64,000 bases of DNA from Saccharothrix sp. ST-888 (GTDB taxonomy: Bacteria; Actinomycetota; Actinomycetes; Streptomycetales; Streptomycetaceae): NCBI RefSeq assembly GCF_000955975.1, contig NZ_JYJF01000004.1:71440-135439 (forward strand). The letters are read 5' to 3'. The translations under genes were made by a program, and so were the position numbers. Shown here one piece after another: positions 26,059-33,572 of the stretch (position 1 is its first letter; every line of letters begins with the position of its first letter). The notes beneath the pieces were generated by a model. That model had not been told where the DNA came from. It saw only the letters and a program-made list of their open reading frames with translations, and made no database searches.

Positions 26059-26434
26059 CGCGTTGTTCCGGGGGTGGCTGAATGTGGGGGCGGGGACGGG
26101 GGCTCTTCGGGGGCCGGTGCAGCGCATCAGGGCGGCCGGGGCCGAGGCCGGGGGATTGCCCCGTCCCTGCCAAAGTAGGACCGGGCCGACCCCGGCGGGC
26201 GCGGGCCAAGGACCGCAGCGCTCAGGACATTCGTCCCGCTGAGCAGGGGCTTTCGCCCCGCCCCGGCTTATCCGGGCCACGCCGTGTCCCTCCTGGCAAG
26301 GGTGCTCCTCGGCGCCGCGACGAGCCATCCGGAGCGGACGGCGCCGGGCCTGCTCGAACACGGCGGTGGCGCTCCGGGTAGCTTTCCGCGTCCGTGGAGA
26401 CACCGCCCGCGATCCGCTCCGGGCGGGATGGCGC
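26059..26434. other. Intergenic, 376 bases, divergent promoters
   Basis: Lies between the DUF4304-like gene (minus) and the ECF sigma gene (plus) and must hold both promoters. I see no convincing gene. The only structure noted is the imperfect inverted repeat gctcaggac...gtcccgctgagc near 26219-26244. Confidence 0.4.
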
Positions 26435-27319
26435 ATGATGTGGCGGGTGCACAGTGCAGAACCTCAGGGGACGGACGCCGACCACACCGTCGGCGGCCCG
26501 ATACCGCCCGGCCCCCCGACCACCCCGGGCCGGTCGGGACCACCGGACGATCCACTGCCGACAGGCCGTCCGGTCGACCTCGCGATCGCCGTACGGGCGG
26601 CCCAGCAGGGGGACGAGGACGCGTTCCGGCTGCTGTTCCGTGTCGTCCAGCCGGGGCTGCTCCGCTATCTGCGGCTGCTGGTCGGCGGCGGACCGGAGGA
26701 CGCCGAGGACATCGCCTCCGAGACCTGGCTGCAGATCGCCCGCGATCTCGGCGGCTTCACCGGTGACGGGGACGGCTTCCGGGGCTGGGCCGCCACCATC
26801 GCCCGCAACCGGGCCCTGGACCACCTGCGGCGGGTGCGCCGCCGTCCGGTCGCCGACCTCCCGGTCGAGTACCTCACCGAACTGGCCGCCGCCGAGGACA
26901 CCGCGGGGTCCGCACTGGCCACCGTCGCCACCGCCGATGCGCTGGCCCTGATCGCCCGCCTGCCCAGGGACCAGGCCGAGGCGGTCCTGCTCAGGGTGGT
27001 GCTCGACCTGGACGCGGCCGCCGCCGCGCGGGTCCTCGGCAAGCGCTCCGGCAGCGTACGGATGGCCTCCCACCGGGGACTGCGCAAGCTGGCCAAGCTG
27101 CTCGACCAGGCCGGCGGGGCCGACCTCGGCATTCCGAGCCGACGTGCCGTACCGCCGCAGCGCGAAGGCGGGCGGGAGGGCGACCGCGACGCCGACCGGG
27201 AGGGCGACCGTGGAGGAGACCGGGACGGAAGCCCGGAGGCCGGGAAGCGGGACTCCTCGAAAACTTCCGCACAGGGTGTGACACGCGCCAGAGCCGCGAC
27301 GCTGAAGGACATGAGATGA
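26435..27319 (+). CDS. ECF-type RNA polymerase sigma factor with charged C-terminal tail
   Basis: Directs RNA polymerase to a stress or developmental regulon. Of 294 residues, about 50-130 form region 2 (DAFRLLFRVVQPGLLRYLRL, DAEDIASETWLQIARD, FRGWAATIARNRALDHLR). Region 4 is at about 165-225 (LIARLPRDQAEAVLLRVVLD, AAARVLGKRSGSVRMASHRG). Both flanks are longer than in typical 180-residue ECF factors. The tail after residue 230 contains repeated charged units (EGDRDADREGDRGGDRDG). The start is uncertain: ATG 26435, ATG 26438 or GTG 26447. The stop overlaps the next gene's start by ATGA, so the two are translationally coupled, as for a sigma factor and its partner. Confidence 0.85.
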   Translation: MMWRVHSAEPQGTDADHTVGGPIPPGPPTTPGRSGPPDDPLPTGRPVDLAIAVRAAQQGDEDAFRLLFRVVQPGLLRYLRLLVGGGPEDAEDIASETWLQIARDLGGFTGDGDGFRGWAATIARNRALDHLRRVRRRPVADLPVEYLTELAAAEDTAGSALATVATADALALIARLPRDQAEAVLLRVVLDLDAAAAARVLGKRSGSVRMASHRGLRKLAKLLDQAGGADLGIPSRRAVPPQREGGREGDRDADREGDRGGDRDGSPEAGKRDSSKTSAQGVTRARAATLKDMR

Positions 27320-28317
27320 GCACCAACCGATCCCGCCGGATCGACCGCGACACCGCCGAGCAGCTGCTCGGCGGTGTCGCGGTCGACACGTCGGCCGGTC
27401 AGGCCCCCCTCACCGGTCAGGCCGCCCTCGCCGGGCTGCTCGCCGCCGCTGCCGCCCCGTCGGCGGTGGACGGAGCGCCCGACGCGAACGGCGTGCTGCC
27501 CGGGGAGGAGGCCGCCCTGACCGCGTTCCGGGAGGCCCGTCGCAACCCTGCCCCGAAACCCCGGAGACGAACGATGCTGGACACCGCGCCGGCGCGGGCC
27601 TTCAGTGCGAAGGCCGTCGCTGTCGCGTTCACCGCCACCGCGCTCGGCGGCGTGGCCGTCGCCGCCGGTACCGGGCACCTGCCGGCCGCCCTGCGTGGAC
27701 CGGCGGGCGACGGCGGCCGGTCGGTCGCCCGCGCCACCTCGCCGGCCTTCGACGGCTCCACCGCGCGGTCCGGCCCGGGCGGCACGGCTTCCGGCCAGCC
27801 GAGGCTGAACGGCATCGCCCCGTCGTCCCCGCCGCCGAGTGCGGGCAGGCCCGGCACTCCCGGCGCGGACCCGGACCCGGGCGCGGCCACGGGTACGGGC
27901 ACCGGTCGTCCGGACGGCCGGAGCGGGGACGAGAGCGTCGAGGCCCAGCTGCTCCGGCTCTGCCACCTCTACACCGACCGGCTGGCCTCCGGCGACCGCC
28001 CCCGTCCGCTGCTCAGGGAGGCGCCGCTCGCGCCGCTGGTGCTGGCCGCAGGCGGCGCGGACCAGGTCGACGGCTACTGCACGGCCGTCGCCGCCGGCGC
28101 CGGGAACGCGGAGGGCAAGGGCAGCCACGGCGGCCGGAGCGTCGCACCGGCCCCCGCCCCCGATCCCGGCCGCACCCTGGGTCTGCCGAGCAGGTTTCCG
28201 CTCGACCCGACCCGGCCCGCGCAGGATCCCAAGCCGACCGGTTCCCCGGGGCTCCCCGGTGGGAACGGCGGGGGCGGCGGGGCCGGTGGGAACTCCGAGA
28301 ACGGCTCGGAGAGGTGA
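27316..28317 (+). CDS. One-TM protein coupled to the ECF sigma factor, possible anti-sigma factor
   Basis: 333 residues. A cytoplasmic N-terminal part of about 90 residues begins RIDRDTAEQLLGG. One hydrophobic segment (AFSAKAVAVAFTATALGGVAVAAG, about 95-118) follows. A long Pro/Gly/Ser-rich outer part contains a cysteine pair (RLCHLYTDRL and GYCTAV). The layout fits membrane anti-sigma factors, but no ZAS HxxxCxxC motif is visible, so the role rests on gene order. Codons 9-24 form a perfect 46-bp palindrome (reported separately). ATG at 27316 overlaps the sigma stop. Confidence 0.7.
   Translation: MSTNRSRRIDRDTAEQLLGGVAVDTSAGQAPLTGQAALAGLLAAAAAPSAVDGAPDANGVLPGEEAALTAFREARRNPAPKPRRRTMLDTAPARAFSAKAVAVAFTATALGGVAVAAGTGHLPAALRGPAGDGGRSVARATSPAFDGSTARSGPGGTASGQPRLNGIAPSSPPPSAGRPGTPGADPDPGAATGTGTGRPDGRSGDESVEAQLLRLCHLYTDRLASGDRPRPLLREAPLAPLVLAAGGADQVDGYCTAVAAGAGNAEGKGSHGGRSVAPAPAPDPGRTLGLPSRFPLDPTRPAQDPKPTGSPGLPGGNGGGGGAGGNSENGSER
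27341..27386. repeat. Perfect 46-bp palindrome inside the start of the sigma-coupled gene
   Basis: The left arm (tcgaccgcgacaccgccg plus agcag) is matched base for base by the right arm (ctgctcggcggtgtcgcg plus gtcga), with no loop. The centre is between 27363 and 27364. It starts 25 bases after the ATG. In RNA it would form a long hairpin just inside the ribosome-protected zone. Confidence 0.9.
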
Positions 28318-28329
28318 GCCGCTGAGACT

Positions 28330-28375
28330 CCGGACGGGCAGTGGGCGAAACCCCCCGGGCCCATTGCCCGTCCGG
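28330..28375 (+). terminator. Strong terminator after the sigma-coupled gene
   Basis: A 17-bp stem, ccggacgggcagtgggc with gcccattgcccgtccgg (one G-T pair), around a 12-base loop, 12 bases past the stop. Confidence 0.75.
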
Positions 28376-28512
28376 TTGCAGCGCGAACGGCACGGCGGCG
28401 GCGCGCCCTCGCAGGAGGGCGCGACAGGCCGCGCCACGGCTGCAACTCCCTGATCCCGGGCGGTCGGTGGGCTCCCCCGTGTCCACCGGCCGCCCGGTCC
28501 GAAAGCTCCGGG

Positions 28513-28552
28513 TGGGTGGGCGAGGTTCCCCCGGGCCGCGTCCGCCCACCCG
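28513..28552 (+). repeat. Hairpin sharing sequence with the upstream terminator
   Basis: Stem tgggtgggcg with cgcccacccg around a 20-base loop. Its left arm and loop (gtgggcgaggttcccccgggcc in two parts, 28516-28537) copy 28341-28361 with few changes. It lies about 190 bases before the kinase start, perhaps inside its leader. Confidence 0.5.
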
Positions 28553-28739
28553 GATCCACCTGCCCCGTCGCGGGCTCAACTCCGGACCGCTGCCCGGCCG
28601 GTGGGCCCTTTGGCGGCGACCGCCCCGGCGGTGCGCCGGGTGGCACCGTGCGCGGAGCGTGGAATCGGCGGCTATCGTGCACAGGTGCACGAGGCGGTCC
28701 GAAGCCTCCGGCCGGTGGACCCGAGGGGAGTGGTGCCAG

Positions 28740-30434
28740 GTGATCGGACGTGCGTTGAACGGGCGTTACGTACTGGAGGAGATACTCGGCGTCGGTGGGA
28801 TGGCCACCGTCTGGCGCGGCCACGACCGGGTGCTCGGACGAGCGGTCGCGGTCAAGGTGCTCAACGGCGGTCTGGCCGACGACCCGCGCTTCGCCGACCG
28901 CTTCGGCCGCGAGGCCCAGCACGCCGCGATGCTGGTCCACCCGCGCATCGTCACCGTCTTCGACTCCGGCGTGGACCAGGGCTCCCCGTACATCGTGATG
29001 GAGCTGGTGCACGGCCAGCCGCTCAGCCGGCTGATCGCCGAACTCGGACGGCTGCCGGTCGAGCGGTCCGTCGGTATCGCCGCTGCCGTCTGCGAGGCGC
29101 TGGAGGTCGCCCACGCGGCAGGGCTCGTGCACCGGGACATCAAGCCCGGCAACATCATGATCACCCAGGACGGCGGGGTGAAGGTGGTGGACTTCGGCAT
29201 CGCCCGCGCCGGTTCCTCCAGCTCACGGCTGACCCAGACCGCCACCGTGCTCGGCACCGCCGCCTACCTGTCGCCCGAGCAGGCCACCGCCGCCGGGGTG
29301 GACGGCCGGTCCGACCTGTACGCGGTCGGCTGTGTCCTGGTCGAGATGCTCACCGGTCAGCCGCCGTTCGAGGCCGACACCCCGGTCGGTATCGCCTTCA
29401 AGCACGTCAGTGAGCAGCCCGCCCCGATCGCCGCGCGCCGTCCCGACGTACCGCCCGCGCTGGACGCGGCGGTGCTGCGGCTGCTGGCCAAACAGCCCGC
29501 CCAGCGTCCGGCCGACGCGGCCGCCGCCCGGTCCGAGCTGCTCGCCGCCGTTCCGGTCGCGCTGGCCGCGGACCGTACGGCGGAGCTGCTGGCGACCAGT
29601 GCGCAGCCCGCGGACCTCTTCGCCGCCACCCAGCTGCTGCCACCGGTCGCGGGAGCACCGGTCGCCCGGCTGCCGGCCGACGCGGCGGGCCAGGGGTACA
29701 CCGATCCGCAGCGCACCGCCGTACTGCCGCCGACGGCCCCGCCCCCGTTCGCGCAGCCCACGCACTTCACGCCGTCGGGCCAGCCCCCGGTGACCGGCCC
29801 GGCGACCTCGCTGATGGAGGCCGTCCCGCTGCCGCCGGACCCGGCTGCCGAGCCGCCGCAGCGCCGCAGACGACTGCTGGTCCCGGTCGCGATCGGTGTC
29901 GCGGTGGTGGCGGGAGCGGCCGCGATCGGTGCCTTCGCGCTCGGCGGGTCCTCCGACAGCTCGGCCCAGGCCGCAGTCCCGAGCAGCCACTCGCCGGCCG
30001 CGACGGCGCCCGCGTCCACCCCTGGGTCCCCCTCGCCCTCGCCGAGTGCCGGGACGAGCACCCCGCCCGCGCCCAAGGGCGGTCCGGCCGCCACCCTGGC
30101 CGCGCTCCGCGCCGACGTGGCGCAGGCCCAGTTCGGCAAGGACCGGGACAAGCAGGGCGAGCTGCTGGACCACCTGGACACCGCCGCCGAGGCGATCGCC
30201 GAGCACCGGCCGCAGGACGCCGAGACGGTGCTGCGCGCGGTCCAGAAGTCGGTCCGGGACCTGGCCAAGAAGCATGCGGTCGACGGTGCCGCCGCGCAGA
30301 ACTGGCAGAACCGCCTCGGCGGACTGATCAACACCCTGCACAGCCAGCAGGCCCGCGACCACAGCAGCGGCACCAGCAACGCCAGTGACACCAGCAACAC
30401 CGGTAGCACCGGCAACGACTGGAACAACGACTGA
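28740..30434 (+). CDS. Membrane serine/threonine protein kinase
   Basis: Hanks-type kinase of 564 residues. The kinase domain occupies about 8-265: Gly-rich loop ILGVGGMATV, invariant Lys in VAVKVL, catalytic loop HRDIKPGN (near 130), DFG in VVDFGIARA (near 150) and LSPEQA. A Pro/Ala juxtamembrane linker follows. One TM helix (LVPVAIGVAVVAGAAAIGAFAL, about 380-402) leads to an outer part with a Ser/Pro/Thr stretch and a helical domain of about 90 residues (AALRADVAQAQFGKDRDKQG). That domain resembles the FIVAR-like modules of streptomycete kinases rather than PASTA repeats. GTG at 28740 follows gaggggag. The outer domain probably senses an envelope signal. Confidence 0.93.
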   Translation: MIGRALNGRYVLEEILGVGGMATVWRGHDRVLGRAVAVKVLNGGLADDPRFADRFGREAQHAAMLVHPRIVTVFDSGVDQGSPYIVMELVHGQPLSRLIAELGRLPVERSVGIAAAVCEALEVAHAAGLVHRDIKPGNIMITQDGGVKVVDFGIARAGSSSSRLTQTATVLGTAAYLSPEQATAAGVDGRSDLYAVGCVLVEMLTGQPPFEADTPVGIAFKHVSEQPAPIAARRPDVPPALDAAVLRLLAKQPAQRPADAAAARSELLAAVPVALAADRTAELLATSAQPADLFAATQLLPPVAGAPVARLPADAAGQGYTDPQRTAVLPPTAPPPFAQPTHFTPSGQPPVTGPATSLMEAVPLPPDPAAEPPQRRRRLLVPVAIGVAVVAGAAAIGAFALGGSSDSSAQAAVPSSHSPAATAPASTPGSPSPSPSAGTSTPPAPKGGPAATLAALRADVAQAQFGKDRDKQGELLDHLDTAAEAIAEHRPQDAETVLRAVQKSVRDLAKKHAVDGAAAQNWQNRLGGLINTLHSQQARDHSSGTSNASDTSNTGSTGNDWNND

Positions 30435-30441
30435 CGCCGGA

Positions 30442-31068
30442 TCAGTCGCCCGTCCGCCGCCGGCGCCGTTCTGCCCGCGGCTGGACGGACCGCTCCGCCA
30501 GCCGGACCCGCAGCTGTCGGCCGGCGGTGGTGGCGCCTGCGGTCAGGAAGATCAGCGTGTAGAGGATCTGCAGCATCACCACCACCCGGGCCTCCTGCCC
30601 GTGCGGGGTGATGTCCCCGTAGCCCACCGTGGACATCGTGATCACCGTGAAGTACAGCGCGTCGAGCCTGGTCCGCAGCCCGATGAACTGGCCCGGCTGC
30701 CGGGACAGCGCGAGGTATGCGGTGGCGAAGACGACCAGGGCGAGTGCACTCAGCACGGCGATCATCAGCCCGGGCCGCCCGGGCGGGCCCATCATGGCCC
30801 GCCAGATCTCCCGCAGCAGCAGCACGGCCACCATCGCCAGCAGCAGTGTGAAGCAGAACCAGCCGAACACCGGATGCTTCGGCCCGAACACCTCGAGCGG
30901 GAGTGTGAAGTAGAGCACCACCAGCACGACCGGGCCGAGCATGGTCAGCCCCAGCGCCGACAACTCGTGCCGCCGCGAGGGCTCCTGCGGCTGGCGCGGC
31001 TGCGGATGCTGCTCGGGAGGCGGCGACGGCACCGGGGGCTCCAACCGGCTCGGGGACGGGCACTCCAT
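30442..31068 (-). CDS. Two-pore-type potassium channel family protein
   Basis: 208-residue membrane protein with the K+ selectivity filter TVGYGD (147-152) in MSTVGYGDITPHG. The pore helix is preceded by hydrophobic segments at about 38-58, 67-87 and 101-121, with a last helix at 162-182. A Pro-rich cytoplasmic N-terminus and a basic C-terminal tail flank them. No RCK or TrkA domain is attached, so gating is unknown. The ATG at 31068 has ggagg directly touching it, too close for normal initiation. An in-frame GTG about 12 codons in is the alternative. Convergent with the kinase gene, 7 bases apart. Confidence 0.88.
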   Translation of the reverse strand: MECPSPSRLEPPVPSPPPEQHPQPRQPQEPSRRHELSALGLTMLGPVVLVVLYFTLPLEVFGPKHPVFGWFCFTLLLAMVAVLLLREIWRAMMGPPGRPGLMIAVLSALALVVFATAYLALSRQPGQFIGLRTRLDALYFTVITMSTVGYGDITPHGQEARVVVMLQILYTLIFLTAGATTAGRQLRVRLAERSVQPRAERRRRRTGD

Positions 31069-31117
31069 CCTCCGGGGGCCCGGCCGGAAGCACTCTGCAG
31101 AAACGCCGCAGAAACGC

Positions 31118-31157
31118 CGGAGCCTCCGGCCCGTCAGTTGACGGACCGGAGGCTCCG
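31118..31157 (-). terminator. Terminator after tatA
   Basis: Outer stem of 12 bp (cggagcctccgg with ccggaggctccg) and inner stem of 6 bp (ccgtca with tgacgg), separated by a C/A mismatch. It lies 22 bases past the tatA stop. Read on the minus strand, cgtttctg follows. Confidence 0.8.
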
Positions 31158-31179
31158 GACGGAAAGCGCGTGGGCCGAC

Positions 31180-31464
31180 TCAGGCGGTGGTGGCCGACTT
31201 GTCGGTCTCGGTGGCCTTGGTGATGTTCGTGGGGTTCACCGCCGGACGGGGCTGCTCGGTGGCCGTGTTGGCGGCCGTCGAGTTCTGGGCGCCCCCGTCA
31301 GCCTGCGTCTCGTCCTCGCGCAGAGCCTTGGTCTCCGCCTTCAGAATGCGCATGGACTTCCCGAGGCCACGGGCCATCTCGGGCAGCTTCTTCGAGCCGA
31401 AAAGCAGGATGATGACAGCCAGCACCACCAGGAGGTGCCAGGGCTCCAGACCGTTGCGCAGCAT
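31180..31464 (-). CDS. tatA: Twin-arginine translocase subunit TatA/E
   Basis: Forms the pore of the Tat pathway, which exports folded proteins. The 94-residue product has the typical short N-terminal helix (LEPWHLLVVLAVIILLF), the hinge FGSKKLPEMARGLGKSMR with its Phe-Gly, an amphipathic helix, and an acidic, Thr/Ala-rich tail. The distinctive hinge identifies the family. Whether it is TatA or TatB is set by length and the Phe-Gly hinge, which favour TatA. No tatC is adjacent, as is usual in actinobacteria, where tatA may stand alone. Confidence 0.93.
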   Translation of the reverse strand: MLRNGLEPWHLLVVLAVIILLFGSKKLPEMARGLGKSMRILKAETKALREDETQADGGAQNSTAANTATEQPRPAVNPTNITKATETDKSATTA

Positions 31465-32087
31465 CCCTGACCACCGGTCCCTTCGGATATCTCGCCGTTA
31501 TCAGAGCCGGGCGGGCTCGCCCGACTTGGCCAGTATGCCTGGCGCGAGCGCAGAACGTATACACCGGTCGGGAAACGGTGGTCAAAAACCAAGTGTTCTG
31601 CAGGTGGGACCGAATATGTGGTCTCGACCACTCTCCGTCAGGTCGGCCGCTCGGAAGGCCTCGCGCACCGACCGCCCTCACCTGCTCCGCAGCCTCTGCG
31701 GGAGTTGCCGCCACGGCCGGCCCGGGCCGGGTGCGTACGGCCTGCGGGCCGCTTCCCCGGAGCCGCCGACGCATCCCTGACCTTGCGGGGCAGGGGTGGC
31801 GAGGGTGGCGGACGGTCCGGTGCGGACGGGATCGGCTGCTGGTGCATCAGGTCGGGGGTGTGCTCCGGGAGCCGCGTTGACGACTGCGCGGCGCGCACTG
31901 CGCCGAAAGCCGGGTGGAGCGCGCGTGCGGAGTGCGCCGGGAGCCCCCGGCTGTGCGGCCGACGGCTTCGGATTGTTCGCACTCTGTCAGGTCGCTGGGC
32001 CGCTCGGCTCGGGGGCGGTCTGCATGGAACGTCTGTCTGACTCGGCTGTCCAAGACATCCGTCCATGGCTGACGTAGCATCGAGGCC
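31465..32087. other. Intergenic, 623 bases
   Basis: Between tatA (minus) and the TetR gene (plus). Open frames here have poor composition and no ribosome binding sites, so I call no gene. A loose repeat occurs at 31633-31654 and 31982-32007 (ctc-gtcaggtcg ... gccgctcgg). The tatA promoter should lie near 31480-31600, where GC falls. Confidence 0.45.
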
Positions 32088-32687
32088 ATGGGAAATCGCG
32101 AGGATCTGCTGGCGGGGGCCAAGCGCTGCCTGTACGAGAAGGGCTACGGACGCACCACCGCCCGGGACATCGCCTCGGCCGCGGGGGTCAGTCTGGCCGC
32201 GATCGGCTACCACTACGGCTCGAAGGACGCCCTGCTCATCCAGGCGATGATCGAGGCGGTGGCCGAGTGGGGTGACGCCGTCGGCGGACTGCTGGCCGAT
32301 CGGGGCGGTGCCGCCGCCACCCCGGAGGAGCGTTTCGTCGCCGCCTGGGACCGGGTGCTGGAGAGCTTCGTCGAGCACCGGGAGCTGTGGGCGGTGCAGT
32401 TCGAGATCTCCGCCGGGACGGGGAGCTCGCCGGAGCTGCAGGAAGCCCTCGCGGCGGTGCAGCGGAGTGCCCGGCTCGGGCTCTCCGCCCTCTTCCAGGG
32501 GCTGGAGGAGGTGCCCGACACCCCGGATGAACTGGCCAGGGGCGCCTTCTACCAGTCACTGCTGGCCGGCCTGGCGGTCCAGTGGTTCACGGCACCCGAT
32601 CAGGCGCCGGACGGACGGGAGCTCCTGCGCGGCCTGCGCCTGGTCGGCGGAAGCGTCCTGGGTGCACCGGCGCCCGCCGAGCCGTAG
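32088..32687 (+). CDS. TetR/AcrR-family transcriptional regulator
   Basis: 199-residue repressor-type protein. The N-terminal helix-turn-helix (residues about 5-52) reads REDLLAGAKRCLYEKGYGRT, TARDIASAAGVSLAAIGYHYGSKDALL. A helical ligand-binding domain follows. No target gene is obvious: tatA is 620 bases away and the cupin gene is convergent. It most likely regulates itself or genes elsewhere. Confidence 0.93.
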   Translation: MGNREDLLAGAKRCLYEKGYGRTTARDIASAAGVSLAAIGYHYGSKDALLIQAMIEAVAEWGDAVGGLLADRGGAAATPEERFVAAWDRVLESFVEHRELWAVQFEISAGTGSSPELQEALAAVQRSARLGLSALFQGLEEVPDTPDELARGAFYQSLLAGLAVQWFTAPDQAPDGRELLRGLRLVGGSVLGAPAPAEP

Positions 32688-32711
32688 CGGGTCGGGCGCG
32701 CGGCTCCCGCG

Positions 32712-33056
32712 CTAGGTGGTGACGGCCGTGAGCAGGACGACCGAGTCCTGGTGGGCCAGCAGGCCGTGCCGCTCCTGGGGGATAGGGCGCAGCTGGCCCG
32801 CCTTCAGTTCGATCTGCCGGCCCGAGACGGTCAGCGACACCCGTCCGCGCAGGACCTGGAGGCTGGCGGCGAGTGGGGCGTTGTGTTCGTCCAGCGAGGT
32901 CCCCGCCGTCAGCGCGATCATGGTCTGCCGCAGGACGCTGTCGTGGACGAGCAGGTGCGCGCTGCGTCCGTGCGGGTCGGCGGCGGCCTTCGCGGCGTGC
33001 TCGTCGGCGAGTGCCACGAGATCGACGGGGGCGGTGGCGGGGGCTGGCTCGGCCAT
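32712..33056 (-). CDS. Cupin-domain protein
   Basis: Single small beta-barrel protein of 114 residues. The cupin motifs are partly recognisable: a first-motif relative (LTAGTSLDEHNAPLAASLQVLRG) and the second (LKAGQLRPIPQERHGLLA). The metal-binding His set is incomplete, with His in DEHNA and ERHGL, so it may bind a ligand rather than catalyse. ATG at 33056 follows aggagg. Convergent with the TetR gene and divergent from the small membrane protein gene. Confidence 0.8.
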   Translation of the reverse strand: MAEPAPATAPVDLVALADEHAAKAAADPHGRSAHLLVHDSVLRQTMIALTAGTSLDEHNAPLAASLQVLRGRVSLTVSGRQIELKAGQLRPIPQERHGLLAHQDSVVLLTAVTT

Positions 33057-33246
33057 CGCGTTCCTCCTGGTTCGCGGCTTCTGCTGGAGGGTCCCCCGAC
33101 GGTGACCCTAGGCGGGTCCCGCCGTGGACGGCAACCGTGCGGCGGCTTCGACGCCTCGCCGCCGGGAGGTGCGCGGCCGACCTTGTGGCCCATCCGCAGG
33201 CGGCTTCCGGGTGCGGGCGCTGCGGTGCTCTTGGATGGTGGATGCC

Positions 33247-33516
33247 ATGGCGACCTATCAGAAGTTCATCGGTGGATTCCAGGTCAACCGGGGCATGCTC
33301 ACCGCCGGTGCGGCGCTCACCGGAATCGGTGCGCTGATCGGCCTGACCGGCACGGTGATCGTGGGGGTGGCGCTGGCGTCCGCCGGGCGGGGCTGGGTCC
33401 AGCAGCTGGAGACGCCGCCCGGCGAACTGGCGGCCCGTACCTTCCAGCAGGCGAAGGCGGCCTCCCAGGCGGGCCTCGACGCCTGGCGGGCCCAGGCGGC
33501 CGGGACCGCGGGCTGA
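33247..33516 (+). CDS. Small membrane protein, 89 residues
   Basis: One or two hydrophobic helices (MLTAGAALTGIGALIGLTG, then TVIVGVALASAGRGW), preceded by a short ATYQKFIGGFQVNRG start and followed by an amphipathic tail with LETPPGELAARTFQQAKAA. No named family. It resembles small conserved streptomycete membrane proteins of unknown role. ATG at 33247 is preferred (ggtgg upstream), with ATG 33235 an alternative adding four residues. Convergent with the acyl-CoA ligase gene. Confidence 0.65.
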   Translation: MATYQKFIGGFQVNRGMLTAGAALTGIGALIGLTGTVIVGVALASAGRGWVQQLETPPGELAARTFQQAKAASQAGLDAWRAQAAGTAG

Positions 33517-33572
33517 ACGTCCCGCACGCCACGGTTTCCCCGTACGGACCCCGCGCGCCCTGCGGTGCAGCG

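Larger units (their letters stand above)
28318..28739. other. Intergenic, 422 bases, rich in inverted repeats
   Basis: No gene is supported. It contains a strong terminator (28330-28375), a second stem cgcgccctc/gagggcgcg at 28402-28423, and a third hairpin at 28513-28552 that repeats part of the first. The kinase promoter and a ribosome binding site (gaggggag) occupy the right end. Confidence 0.6.

Noticed and set aside
31618..32040. Possible gene in the tatA-TetR gap
   Set aside because: No ribosome binding site, no recognisable domain, and overlapping frames on the other strand look just as coding.
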